Source of the DNA: Podaxis mareebaensis
Taxonomy: Eukaryota > Basidiomycota > Agaricomycetes > Agaricales > Agaricaceae
DNA length: 64,000 bases
Reading direction: 5' to 3'
NCBI GenBank assembly: GCA_018524725.1
Contig: JAEUWP010000024.1
Span: 144,357 to 208,356, forward strand
Shown: piece after piece, positions 45,458 through 57,500 of the stretch
Position numbering within the stretch: the stretch's first letter is position 1
How the letters are laid out: the number at the start of each line of letters is the position of its first letter
Notes under the pieces: generated by a model
Database searches by the model: none
What the model saw: the letters and a program-made list of their open reading frames with translations, nothing else
Told to the model about the DNA's origin: nothing
Translations under genes and position numbers: made by a program

Positions 45458-46948
45458 ATGGGTGTTACCCACCATTCCCTTCCTCCATTAATGACTTTGA
45501 ACCGAAATGTTGTGTCAAGCAAGTGAGTATCCATCCCTGAGAAGTTTGCCTTTGACGTTATCTCATAAATCCACATAATGATAGCACAAGCCCCAGATCC
45601 GGAAATAAGCAAGGCAGCAGTGCTCGCTTTCAACCTCATGCAACTTATTGGAGGGGCGGGATTAGCCCTCACTATCATTATAGCAGGCTTTAATCCGAGA
45701 ACATCCCGCCTATCGACGTGGTATAGTTTTTGTTTTTCATGGATTGTTTCGTCCTTCAGCTATTGTCTCCTGTACATCTTTGGCCGTCAAACCGGAGCAG
45801 ATCCTGGTCGCTCATTGTGCGCCTTCCAGAGCGCTCTGATCTACGCGGCCCCCGTTCTGTGAATACATGCTCTTCCCCCTTTACTGATCTTAGCTCTCAC
45901 ACCTTCCAATAAAAGCACTGCTGGAACGACCCTCTCTTTTGTGATCCAGGTATGTTGCCCAACTTGCAGTTTCAAGAGGTTTTGGCATGAAGGTTTACGC
46001 CATTGGGCTCGCTTCAGATTTATCTTGTAATGTCTGGCCACTCACGACTGAAGCCACGCACGAAGTACCTGGTCAGCGGGCGCCTCTCGCGAAATGTCAA
46101 TGTCGCTCAGTAATTCGCACTTTAGCTCCAACTGTGCCCTTACTTTGTCTGGTTGATGATCGTCATCGTAGTACTGATTGTAAGGATCAATCCACTGATG
46201 CGTTCTTTTTATAGACCTGCTGACGTGCTCGCGTAGTTCGAGCTGGGACATCCGACTTCTTTTGGTCGGTTGAATGGTATATACTGTAGCTCAACCTTGG
46301 AAATACTGTAAGTAAGTCTGAGGATAGAGGGCGAACTGACCTTGAAATTTACAATTAAAACAGGCCACGAGCAATTGCAGTCATTGTTCTTGTGATCATT
46401 GTGGTGGTCGCATTACTCCAGGGCGAGTCGCAATACCATTTTCCAACTACTCAATCCTGAAGTAACATTATTATGGAGTAGTAATGACATTCCGTGGGAT
46501 TTCAGTAGATGGAAGGAGAATCATCACCGAGGATCAGAAGGTGTTGTACATGCTGTTCAGGGTGTTCCTTTTTGATCTCGGAGCTCTGCTGGGCTTGATG
46601 TGGGTTATTATGAATTTCCGAGTCCATATTTATTTCAAGATGGCACACTGAAGTAATAAGCAGAATTTCGATCGCCTTCCTCCTATTCTCTTGGGGCACC
46701 ACCGTTGTATTCAACCTGATATTGGCCTCCTGTTCGTCGCAGTGACTTGTACATCTCAACGAGAATGTTGGCTAAATTGGCTTCTAACAGACCCTCCATT
46801 CATTCTGGTTATTTTTGGTCTGAGTCAACGTGTAAGTGACCCGTGGTTGTCTACCAGCATAACCGAGACTATAACGTATCCATCAGGACATTTTATGTGT
46901 CTGTTTAAGTCGAGGGTCTCGCTACCAGTAGAACAACTAATACTCTAA
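45458..46948 (+). CDS. Seven-helix membrane protein, copy v
   Basis: Duplicate of copy iv. MGVTHHSLPPLMTLNRNVVS, then NLMQLIGGAGLALTIIIAG, WYSFCFSWIVSSFSYCLLYIF, GRQTGADPG and FQSALIYAAPVL, TTLSFVIQ, CPYFVWLMIVIVVLI (helix 4), RAIAVIVLVIIVVVALLQ (helix 5), a helix 6 exon (46520-46600), and a helix 7 exon about 46790-46830 (DPPFILVIFGLSQR). The tail ends at TAA 46946-46948. The same doubtful frame after helix 3 is present as in copy iv, so the joint state of both copies needs transcript evidence. Upstream TATAAAA (45438-45444) lies only 14 bp before this ATG, so the true start may be further in. Confidence 0.5.
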
Positions 46949-47459
46949 GGATACCCAGCTAGCGCCAGGCCGCTTCCACACGTCTCCAGCGTAATGCGAT
47001 TGTCTATATATAGTATCAATAGACCTCCTATATTAGTCTTTGTAACTACCGTTGTGCCCATAAACAGTCGTTCATATTGTCCGCGGTTGATATTATTGGA
47101 CATGTTAAATCGACATCAGCATATAACGGATAGACCACGGTATGGCACTGGCCTACCAGTGTTTCTTGCTGCCGTTTGATTGTTCCCTTAATCATTCTTC
47201 TTTCAGGGCTTCATTCCTGCGAAGACCGTGTATCTGCACTGGGCAACTTTTGGTCGGGGGCAACTCAACCTTTACAGCCGACACAGTCGTCACTGAGATC
47301 GCAAAACCTCTCCGACGAAAGTACCTATCCACGTTGAGCAACAAGTTAAGACTTATGTACATCTGGCAATCTAGAAATATGTAGCATCGTGTATACCACA
47401 AAATCAACCACGTCAACAACATTCATACAAAACACCAGAATACATTTACAAGACTACCA
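46949..47459. other. Intergenic, nothing recognised
   Basis: Between the convergent seven-helix copy v and the DUF7330-like gene. The last 60 bp are its 3' flank, also found at 42280-42330. Confidence 0.4.
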
Positions 47460-50400
47460 TCAAACCCCCACACGCCTAAACCACCTCCGAGCCCACCTCC
47501 GCCCCTCCCTAGCCTTACCCTCGCTCTCGCCCTCCTCTTCATCCTCAAACTGAATCCTAACCCTTCCCCTACCAATCGAAATATCAATCCTATCCCCAAC
47601 CCACTCTCCACTCCGAGCCCCATTTCCAATTCTATTTCCAGTTCCAGTTCCACAAACACAATCACCCGCCTTCCCCACTCCCACCCTGGCTGTTCCTGCC
47701 ACCGCTGCTGTTCTCGACACGACATTCGAATCATTCAGATGTTCATCACTGTCATCACTCGAGCTCGTAGGACCATGCCACCCCCTTACATTCGAAAACA
47801 CTTTCTTTTCAACAGAAATCCTCTTCACATGTCCCGTAGTCCCACCCTCCACGCCTTCCTCCGTCTCAACAGAGTCTCGAACCCGAGCCGGATCTCCTTG
47901 AAGAGTGGAAGGAGAAGATAATACCGGGGACGACAAAGGCGAAGTAACCAATGTAGGTGAAGTGGTTAAAGGAGGAAGTGGGGTTGGGGACGGAGGTGGG
48001 GAAGGCGATGTAGAAGACGAATGAAGTCGTAAAGGTGAAGACGACACCGGTTGATGTTCAGACGACACACGAACACGTCCGTTCACATTCTGGGCTTTGT
48101 GAACGGTGGGTTTATGTGTACTTGGGACTTTCTTGGAGAGGGTATCTGGGTCTACATCGAGGAAACTTGGACGTACGCCGGTAGGGAATATTTCGGCGCT
48201 TGTGGGTCTGTCGGTGTTGGTGGGGGATGAGGGTTGTAGCAATGCGGCATCTAGGCTGGTCGTGGAGTCGAAGGAAAACTTTACAGGTTTACGTTTGATT
48301 TTTTGCGTTTGGGTTTGTGTGGAGGGCGTAGGTGCGGTTGAAGGGCGGCGATTGAGAACGGTTGGAGTTTGTGGAGGTGAGGTTCCGATGTTCAGTGATC
48401 CGTCACCAGAGTTCGGGCCGTACGGATCATTGGAGCTTCGCCGTTCTTGACGTTCAACAACCCTAGCCTCATCCCTGTCTCCCATACTACTTCCACTATC
48501 TCTCCCACCTTCACACCTCTCACACTTCTGCTTCACCTCTGTGCCTTTACTTTTACCACCAAAGTCAAACCCCAAACCAGCACCAACAAACACCCCCCTC
48601 GCACAACTCCCCTCCCTAAGCACAACACACCGCTCCTTTACAGCATTCGAAAACGAAATATGCGCGTCGAGGTTCCCAGCCGCGACGTAGATAGTAATAG
48701 GACCATGGAACGACCGTGGGATGTGAAGTTGTAAGTTTGATTTGTCCAAGACAGAAGTAGCAGGTACCGGGTCAGGCGCAGGAGAAGCCGATAATATCGT
48801 CGGCGTGTAGAGTGAAGGCGTGGATGCAGCGAAAAAAGCGGAGGGAATAGGCGGGGAAGAGTTGTCGAAGCGAACGATATGCGTTTGTGGTTTTTTGAGT
48901 GTTGCAGGTGCAGTTCGGGGTCTGGGAGTCGGTGAGGCAGTTGGCGAGGTGATTGGGGACGAAGGGATAGAGGGAAGTGGCGGAGAGGCTGGAGGGGCCG
49001 GAGGGGCTGGAGAGGCGTAGGTGCGGGCGGTAAGGTGGATTGGGAGGCGGGGTTTTGGTGCGTGCTTGGGGAGATGTGAGACGAGTTTCAGGGTTCATAA
49101 GTGAGTATGAAGACTTACGATGCGGGCTGAGAGGGGATGATTCGTTGGTTTCCCTGGAGTAGATACCAATGCGAGCTCGATTGTCGTTCGATTCCCTTTT
49201 CTCTTCTCTCCAAGGTTCGTGATTGGAACGAGGTGAATATCAACGTCGATCCCTCCATTCTCAACTTCCAGTTTCAGATTCTTCTCTCTTTTCCCTCCTA
49301 TTCCTCCGGGGAAAGCGGCACTCATCCGCATTTCACTACCGGCGTTACCGGAACCGCTGTAGGTCGGCCTCCGTCCTATGGCAGCCATACCCTCCTCGTC
49401 AACGTCGACATCACTGGCAAGTCCGAGAGCGTCATGACCAGAGTCGGGTCCGACGAGACTGTCATCGAATGCCTTGAACAGTCCTCGGGGTAATACTAAC
49501 TCAGGGTCTATGACGAAGACGCCAGTGATGTCAGAGATCTCCTTCTGCCGGCGTTTGGCCACGCCACCAGAGCACAGTCTATGGATAAGCGAGGTACGTG
49601 CCATTGAAGTCTTTCGGGAAAGGTGAACGTGGTTAGTTGGTGGTGGGAGTGGCCGTGGAGTGTGAGGGGCGTTCGATTTGGATCTGGCTTTCGAATACGT
49701 GTTTGGAGCGTTGATGACCAGTGAGCCTTTGGAGGCTGCGGTTGTTGGGGTGACTATCTTTGTAGAGAGGCTAGATTTGCTATCAGACGAGGAATCAGAC
49801 TTTGTGACCTCAGTAAACCTAGTCAGCCGTGCGGAGCTGTGTCTGGCTGCTGGAGGACCGGGAAACTGGGGCTGGGGCTGGATACGTGGACGTGGTCTGG
49901 GCGTGGGTGTAGGCATGGGTTTTGGTTTGGCATTCACGGCATTTAGGTCCCGGCGTGCGGCATTTTCGTCCACGATGAAGTCTAGTGTTCTCCGCCTAGT
50001 CGCCGTAGTGGAAGAAGCTAGTTCCTGCGCAGACTGGCTGGCAGGTGGATTAGTCAAAATGGATCTGATTGTGGACGTTGACGTAGGGAATGGAGGATCG
50101 ACAATGGCAGATGAAATGGTGTTTCGCCTATTGCGCGTGGCGGGTAAGGGAGGCTTGCCTGGAACTGGAACAGAATGGGCTTGTGCATTGGCCACGTTTG
50201 ACGTGCGTTGGCCGTTTGGGTTAGCCGTAGATGTAGTTGATGAAATTGATGCGCGACTAGTGGTAGTTTGGGTATTTTCGTCGACGGCATCGGTTGTATT
50301 GATGGCTGTGGCACAAGACTCGGATGTTGAATTCGAGTTGGAGCTCGAACCAGCGGAGTATGTTGCCATATAGCTCTGGAATTGGGGGTTAGCGAGGCAA

Positions 50401-50515
50401 CACTGGCGCTGGGAATGGATGGAACAGCTGCGTTTTCGTGGTTCGTGTGCAGTCTCCGAGGTAGCAGTGCTTCTAGTCTCAACGTGGGTTTGCGAAGAGA
50501 GAGAGTCTCGGTCCA
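47460..50515 (-). CDS. DUF7330-like Ser/Pro-rich protein
   Basis: Two main exons. Exon 1 (50515 to about 49122) starts MDRDSLSSQTHVET, is Ser/Thr/Pro-rich and includes DITGVFVIDPELVLP, NLKLEVENGGIDVDIHLVP and TTIELALVSTPG. A phase-0 intron (GTAAGT...CCCAAG) leads to exon 2 with HAPKPRLPIHLTART, then LQLHIPRSFHGPITIYVAAG and HISFSNAVKERCVVL, long disordered Ser/Pro stretches, and near the end RIDISIGRGRVRIQFEDEEE. The pairs of short beta-strand repeats (PRSFHGPITI, GRVRIQFEDE) match the DUF7330 pattern common in agaricomycetes, where function is unknown. About 1000 residues, larger than most members because of disordered inserts. Divergent from PEX13. Confidence 0.65.
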
Positions 50516-50936
50516 TAAGAGAAAAAATTGGTGAAGATGGTTAGAGAGAGGCAAAAAGAGGGGAACAAAGGAGAACCGGCGAGCCTGAAAGGTTGACACG
50601 TTGAGGAAGCGACCAGTGAACGTTGAGCGGACGGACTTCTTTAATGGTTGTTAGGCTCGTTCATTATGCTCAACCCCCCAGAGACTTTTACGTCCAAGAA
50701 GACGGGCATCCTTGCGCTTCTCTCGTACAATCTGCCGCTTCAACAGCGCAATGCCATTGCATCCTCGGCTTCGTTATCGGCGTGGGGAAGCCTTGTGAAG
50801 GGGCGGGTATGTGGGCGCTTGGGACAACATGTGTCGTCGGGAAAGCTGATCCGGGTGACCGGGTGTGACAATGCCATGTGACGTGTTGTTTAATCATCTG
50901 CCTTGTGCTTTCTCTCGCTCTCTTCCATCGTACCAA
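50516..50936. other. Divergent promoter region DUF7330 / PEX13
   Basis: 421 bp separate the two start codons. Short frames here (50623-50868) read through both leaders and have no motif. No clear TATA box. Confidence 0.45.
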
Positions 50937-52166
50937 ATGGTCTCCCCTCCAAAACCCTGGGAGCGCAGCGGCGCCGCAGTCGCTGCCCCCCCATCGACAC
51001 CCTCGACTGCGACAGCATCACCACCAGTGCCTTCAACGACCACGAGTACACCCTCCGCTCAACCTCCCCTCCCATCCACCTCTTCCCCCGCATCACCAGC
51101 ATCTTCAATACCCAGCGTTCCCGACCGTCCCTCCTCTTTCACATCACCAACAACAGCCATGTCTAACACAATGTCCCCATATTCCTCATACGGTACCTCA
51201 CCATACTCCAGATTCGGCTCGTACGGCGGTCTAGGCTCGTATGGTGGCTTCGGATCCACATACGGTGGATACGGTTACGGCGGCATGGGATCATATGGAG
51301 GGATGGGTACCTACGGCGGTATGGGATATGGCGGCATGGGGTATGGCATGGGAGGCATGGGCATGGGCATGGGCCCGATGGCTGGTGGAATGGGTTTCGA
51401 CGCCCACGGTAATCCCATCCCCACACTCACACAAACCCTCGAATCCACCACCCAACACACCTTCGCCCTCATCCACTCCATCGTCCAAACCTTCTCCGGC
51501 GTCGCCCAGATGCTCGAGAGCACCTTCATGGCCACCCACTCCTCCTTCTTCGCCATGGTAGGTGTAATCGATCAATTCAGCCAACTCCGAAATGCTCTCG
51601 GGAGCGTACTGGGGCTGTTCGGACTTGTCCGGTGGATGAAAGAGATGATCACCGGCAGACGAGGGTCTGCTGCACATATGCAACACGAGTTCAGGGATTT
51701 CGTTAATGGGAAACCCGTTTCCGGTCCTCCAGGTGTTCCCCACGCGAATCAACCAAAAGCGAGCAAGAAACCCCTCATCTTTTTCCTACTGGCTATTTTT
51801 GGGATACCTTATGCCATGACGAAACTCATCAAAATCTTGCAAGAGCGCGCGAGGGAGCAGCAGACTGCGGGCCTTGTTCCTGGACAGCCGCTCCCGCCGC
51901 TGGATCCATCGCAGCTCACGTTTGCGAGGGCGCTGTACCCGTTCCAGCCGAGTAATCCGACAGAGTTGGCGTTGAAGGAGAATGAGATTGTTGCGATTAT
52001 GGGCAAGTTGGATTCCAGAACGGGGATGGAGGTTGATCCGAGATTGGAGGTTGAGGGGGAGTGGTGGAAGGGACGGACGAGGGAAGGTAGGGAAGGTTGG
52101 TTCCCGAAGAAGTGGGTTGAGGTCCTCGAGAGAAGGAAACCGGAAGAACCTAAGAAGGTTGATTAG
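50937..52166 (+). CDS. PEX13: Peroxin-13, peroxisomal import docking protein
   Basis: Intronless frame of 409 residues from MVSPPKPWERSGA; this ATG is chosen over the in-frame 50865 because PPKPWER is the conserved N-terminus of fungal Pex13. Order: Pro/Ser/Thr-rich region (to about 75), a Tyr/Gly/Met-rich repeat region (about 75-155, YGGMG units) typical of Pex13, a conserved helical part (about 160-235), a membrane segment PLIFFLLAIFGIPYAM (about 277-292), and a C-terminal SH3 domain (about 323-396) with ALYPFQPSN, EWWKGRT and GWFPKKWVEV. Pex13 sits in the peroxisome membrane and with Pex14 forms the gate for Pex5 cargo; the YG-rich part forms the permeable phase. Confidence 0.95.
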   Translation: MVSPPKPWERSGAAVAAPPSTPSTATASPPVPSTTTSTPSAQPPLPSTSSPASPASSIPSVPDRPSSFTSPTTAMSNTMSPYSSYGTSPYSRFGSYGGLGSYGGFGSTYGGYGYGGMGSYGGMGTYGGMGYGGMGYGMGGMGMGMGPMAGGMGFDAHGNPIPTLTQTLESTTQHTFALIHSIVQTFSGVAQMLESTFMATHSSFFAMVGVIDQFSQLRNALGSVLGLFGLVRWMKEMITGRRGSAAHMQHEFRDFVNGKPVSGPPGVPHANQPKASKKPLIFFLLAIFGIPYAMTKLIKILQERAREQQTAGLVPGQPLPPLDPSQLTFARALYPFQPSNPTELALKENEIVAIMGKLDSRTGMEVDPRLEVEGEWWKGRTREGREGWFPKKWVEVLERRKPEEPKKVD

Positions 52167-52673
52167 ATTTCTGGGCGATTGGATGGTTAGGAGGGCGATG
52201 ATCGTGTGTCCATTGTTTTGTTTGTTGCACATCACTATCCGCTCGTTTACTATTTTGTATTTTGATTTTCTGTCGTTTTCTATTGGATCGTCGTAACTGC
52301 ATTTTGATATGCATCGCAGAGGAATTGCCACCGCCCCAGGCACGGTGGCTATGGAATCAGCACAACCGGCAGCAATCGACAGATGAGAACATGGCGACCA
52401 ACACCTTAGTTCGGTTCAGCGATCAATTTCATTTACAGTGCTGACGTCCTCGCCACCCCCTCTTGACGGCCGAAATCCATAAAAGCAAGGTCATATTCAC
52501 ACAGGGATGGATATCAGCACAGGAAGGATCAGTTAACTCGTCAGTTACAATTAAGCCAGCAAGTCAAAGGCCATTAGTTATAACATCCTTAACAAACGCC
52601 AAGCTCATGCACCCCCTCCCCCTCCTCCCTTCCCCACTCCCTTTCTCTCTCACCTCTTAACTCGCGGGACGAG
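52167..52673. other. Intergenic between PEX13 and seven-helix copy vi
   Basis: Nothing specific; a C/T-rich run (52608-52660) just before the ATG resembles fungal promoter CT boxes. Confidence 0.4.
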
Positions 52674-54242
52674 ATGCCAGTAAGACCGTTACCACTTTCT
52701 CTTCCCCCAAACCGAATTGCTCATATACATTGATAGTCATCAGACTCAGGTTCAGACCTACTACCAATCTACACATTCGTCACTCTCCACCTTCTCGGCG
52801 CAACAGGATTCGTACTTATCCTACTCGTCGCGGAAGTCTTGAACAGGGATAACACACGACATCACGCATGGAGAAGTTTTTGCGTATCGTGGATCGTCTT
52901 TGGGTGTTCGTATGCGGTGGGTACTTGTGTGTGGTTAGCCAACTATCGTGCTGGGGTCCATCCTGTGGAGCGGGCCGACGATGGAGGCGGTATTGGTGTT
53001 GGTGTACTTGGGGTGGGGGAGTCGTTGAGGGTGGTGTGTACGATACAGACGGCGATGATTTATGCGGCGCCGGTGTTGGTTGCGAACACGACTTTGGGGT
53101 TGATCATCCAGGTTTGGGAGTGTTTTCTTTTAAAAGTGGATTGAATTTGATTAGAGTGTTTGGTAGCTGACCTCGGTGATGTTGCATGGGATGGGGAGGA
53201 TCAGGAAGCAACTTCCGACTGTTGTTCGGGTGCGTCCTCGAATTGGTGCTTGCGCATATTTGATATGGATATTGGAGCCTTCTAGGTGCTTATTGCGATT
53301 GTTCCTTGGTTCCTGTGGATCATTAATATGACTGGGATTTTGATTGTGAGCGCTGCGGTAGATTTTTGTCAATTGGAACTGAGCTGAGGTTGTTCTAGTA
53401 CGGATTTACGAATCCCTCGCTGGTCGAGATGAATGGTATAGGAACGTATTGTCACCTTATTCCTCTAACAATGTAAGTACACCCGATCTTTGTGCTGCAG
53501 GAAACTTACACTCGTTTTTTTTTGGTACAGGTCAAAAGTAATGGGAATTTGGCTTGCCACCGTCGCGTCCATTATAGTGATTATCGAAAGTATGTGCCCA
53601 CACACACTCCCCAAACCGCCATGCCACTCAATCATCGGTGTTCTTAGTCTTTCTTATGGTATTGATGTATAAACAAGGCTTCCGTCTTGCCGGTCAATGT
53701 AATGCTTCGCGGACAGCTATGAGAATTGGAATGTTCATGGCTCAAGCTATAGTATGCATTGGGTACGTGTTCATATACTCAAGCTCCTCTGGTAAATGCT
53801 GACCTTTTGCGGATGCTGGCATATCATTGACGTTTAATAGGATAGCAATGATATCTATTGCAACTGTTGATAACACATACCTTATGGATATCCTGATTGC
53901 AATACGTGAGTCACTATTCTAATCACGGTGCTGTTTCCTGGCTAAGGTTTTCTCTTCCTCTGCAACTATGTTCACAGAACCCCCTTTTGCGGCAATTCTA
54001 TTTGGCATGCGAACCGTACGTATAACATCTTTTGCTCCTTGCAATCTTTCTTGATACCTCGGCTCATGATCTCATGCACCCCTCCATAGAGCCTCCTATG
54101 TTGTTTCGTACACCGGAATGAAATGGAACCTGCTTCACCTCTCCGGGGACTTACGAACAACAGTCGGGAGGTAGAGAGCGTGGGCAGCGTTCTGGTAATT
54201 GGGAGGCCTTCGGCGGAGGTGAGATCGGAGAATACGGGGTGA
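52674..54242 (+). CDS. Seven-helix membrane protein, copy vi
   Basis: The start MP is joined through an intron (GTAAGA...TGATAG) to SSDSGSDLLPIYTFVTLHLL. Then LGATGFVLILLVAEVL (helix 1), SFCVSWIVFGCSYAVGTCVW (helix 2), CTIQTAMIYAAPVLVANT and TLGLIIQV (helix 3), LIAIVPWFLWIINMTGILI (helix 4), VMGIWLATVASIIVIIES (helix 5, 53540-53592), a helix 6 exon near 53650-53760, and EPPFAAILFGMRT (helix 7, 53980-54018). The last exon from 54091 reads LLCCFVHRNEMEP and ends at TGA 54240-54242. Every exon is open and splice sites are canonical, so this copy looks intact. It is the most diverged of the six. Confidence 0.65.
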
Positions 54243-54559
54243 GCTGTACTTTGGGGAGCGAGTCAGCTCGTAAAAGAACTTCAAATAGGCCATAGAGTTA
54301 ACTCAGTAATCTAATGTACATTAGTCATTTTTGGGAGTTAGATATTTTTTTTTCCAATTTATGGTCTTTTATTTCTATGTAAGACCTTCGAGTCTGTATA
54401 CTACTACTCTACTTATGTATCTATCCACAATGTTTCTGTTTCCCTTTGGTTGTGTGGGCTGTACCCTTTCGCAGTGCCTAAGGCTCTGCTACTACTATCA
54501 CTACAGATCTGTAATCTAGTTAGGGGTGAATGTACTTTACTCTATCTATTGAGCCCGTG

Positions 54560-57500
54560 AAGTGAATATAGTACTGTTGAATGAAGTGAAATGATACAAA
54601 AACATTGAGGGCATAGGTTTGATGTTCTACATTCTTGCATTCTGTGCTCTTGTCTTTCTTCCTCTTTTCCTCCTTCTCTTTCCCTTCTCCTCTTTCTCCT
54701 CTTTGAGTTTCCATTCATCACCCAGCCTGCCCCACACTTCTCAGAATCTCCCTGTCTCCTTTAGTATCTGAACAGCAGCTTCCACCTTTTTGGCCTGCTT
54801 GGGAAGTGTTCTACTTTGAGTTCACCCCTGTCCCCTTGCTCCCATGTGACATTGTCTCTTGCTTTGGAGTACATTCTGCATCTGAGAGGGTAGTGGTTGA
54901 TTGTCCCTTCTTCACCTGAGTCACAGGTCATGCAGTGTGGGTCTTCTTTCAGTTTGGATCTATGCAGGTAACTATTGAGTGGAATGTGTCCAGTTCACAG
55001 TTGGGTAAGGGCTGTTCTGTTTCTTTGTGGTAATGTGGGGTTGGTGGATGGGCTGAGTGCAGAAGAGGTGAAGTAAGGATAGTAGTTAGTTTCTCTTCTC
55101 AGACAGTAGTCAATCATTTCTCTTCTCTTGATCTGTAGATACTTTCTCTTATTCCCAGATGCTTGTCATCATAAACAGTAGTTGATCATCTCTTTCTCTT
55201 GAACTGCAGGTAGTCTTGGCTATTACTTGGACACTTGTCATCATAGATCATGGACATGTGTAATTGTAGTCTAGTGTAGAATTCCCTGTAGCTGACATGA
55301 GACTAGATATGATCACATAACATTGTATGTCATAGATGCAGTGAAATAAACAATTCTTCCCTCTCTCTCTCAGCTTCCTTTTCCATTACATCTCAATGAC
55401 TTTTCCCCTTGAACTTGACTGTCCTTCCCACAAATTGGAGCCCACCATGAGGGATAGTTGTCACCTATCCTCTCAGCCCTGTGTCCCCTTATCTACTCCA
55501 TCAGAAGACCACCAGTGTCAGGACAGACCCCACTTGCTAAGAACTCAATGTAATGTATATACAAAAGTGAAGCCCTGTGTGCCCTTGATAATCCCTCAGC
55601 AAAAGGAAGTTTTAAAGAAAGTATCAACCCCTAAAGATGCACAGGAGGTTTGTGAGACACAACAGAAGGAGTCCATTAGCATATTGGAAGCTGTGACAAG
55701 TTCTGGAACCTTGCCCATGTTGACACCATCAGTCTTGGCTATGACTACTGGATTGCTGGCTATGCCAGTTCCAGGGTCAAGATGAGCCCCTGATTTTGAC
55801 TCAAGAAATCTAAAGGATTTGAAGGAGTTCTCAGAGGAATTTGAGGAGTTGGCAGACAGGCATGGGCTGACAGTGAAGGAGAAAGTAAAAGTGGTAGTGA
55901 AAAATGTTGATAAAGAGATGAAGAAGTTCTGGAAGAGGCTAGAGGGGTTTGAGTATGACTATGTGCAGTTGAAGCAGAAGATCCTTACCACATATTTGAA
56001 GATGCTCCTCAAAGGCAAACCCACTGTTGTACAGCTTGTTAAGATGGTGAAGAAATTAGCAAAGGGATTCTTAGAGGATGAGGAGGATCTGGATACATAC
56101 TATTGGGAGTTTTAGACTATCACTGCAGACCTCAGTGAAGTGAAGGTTTTCAATGAAGCCCAATAGAATGAATATTTTTGGAAAGGCTTACTTTGCAAGC
56201 TTTTCTGTGTTATTGGGGATCATTTAGAGGCATATAATGTTGACTTCAAGAGTGATCAGGTACCTACAATAGAGAAGGCAATGGAGGCAGGGTGGTTTGT
56301 GTTGAGAAAGGCAGTGGTGTGTGGTGGATGGGACTGGGTGGTGCAGAAGGAGAAGTGGGTGAAATAGGAGGAGTCAAGTGAGGAATTGGAAGGGGAGGTT
56401 ATTGGAGTGGACATGAAGTCAGAGTCAGAGAGTGAGGAGGAGAGGAGAGGGAAGAGGAGGGGAGGGCAGAAGGAAGTGAGGATGTGAAAAGTGAGGTTTA
56501 GAGAGAGGGAGGAGAAAGGGGGAGAGAAGGAATGGATAGAGGAGCTCATATGGAAATTACTGCAACTGGACATCAAGGATGATTCATATACCATTGTCTA
56601 TGCACAGCTGTTTGTTATTGCACTGGGACTGGTTGAGAAGCTCCTGATTCTAGCTTGATTTCAACACTGGCAGTCACCAGTACCACTGCAGTCCCCTCAA
56701 CCTTGCAGATACTGTTGCCATGACCCAATATAATATCTTATGACCCTTCTTGCCACTTTCATAAGAAGCATGACTGTCACTTACAGACATGCCCAGCAGC
56801 TGCTGAACATATTTGGCTGAGATATGCTTGCCAACTGAATGGGTTTTTCACCCATGTGGATGGTAGTCCTATTGGCTAGTATTTTGGAGGACTTAAAGCT
56901 GTAGTGGACTTCAAGTTGCAAAGGAGGGAGTCTCCTCCCCATTTGCCAAGTGCCTCAGTACTGTCAGTTCTAGCTGCTTTGAGCTCATTTATTGGGGTAA
57001 TTGAGGACAATGAGCAGGAAGATCAGTTTGTCTAGGGAGTAATGGAAGAGTTGGAGAAGGGAGTGGGAGAGGTGGATAGTTTTGTGACAACTAGGGGGTA
57101 GGAGAGGAAGGAGTTGAGTAAGGCAAGGGCAGAGGGAGGACAAAGGGGAGAGGAGAAAGGGGTGGTGACTGCTCACCAGCCAGTCTACTGACACAAACTA
57201 CATATAGCCAATCTAGAGGCCCCCCTGAATATCCTTCAATGCATTCTTAATATTGAGGTGCCATCAATTAAAGTTTGTGACCTGCTAGCACTCAGTGGGG
57301 ATCTGTGCAAAGAGATGGTGGAGCAGACACATACCCAGAACAGTGCTCCTATAGTGGGTGTTGCCTGGGTATCTGGGCCTGCTACTCCAGTAGAATTTGC
57401 TATTCCACTTTGAGAAGTGGAAGTTGTAGTGGCAGAGAGGTGTTAGGAGTTCAGGCTGTTGGATAAGAGGCCAGAGATAGTAATTGTGTGGGAAGACTTG

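Larger units (their letters stand above)
43331..48449. repeat. Tandem duplication, downstream unit
   Basis: Second copy of the unit at 39008-43330: peroxygenase exon fragment, seven-helix copy v, and the DUF7330-like gene (which continues intact past the breakpoint at about 48449, at CGCCGTTCTTG). Compared with the upstream unit it has about 0.5 kb of extra sequence at about 44470-45040. Confidence 0.75.

Noticed and set aside
48106..48450. Plus-strand frame of 114 codons
   Set aside because: Opposite the second exon of the DUF7330-like gene; no independent support.
49678..50373. Plus-strand frame of 231 codons
   Set aside because: Opposite exon 1 of the DUF7330-like gene, whose splice and motif evidence fits the minus strand.
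51059..51752. Minus-strand frames over PEX13
   Set aside because: Shadows of the Gly/Tyr/Met repeats and conserved PEX13 sequence.
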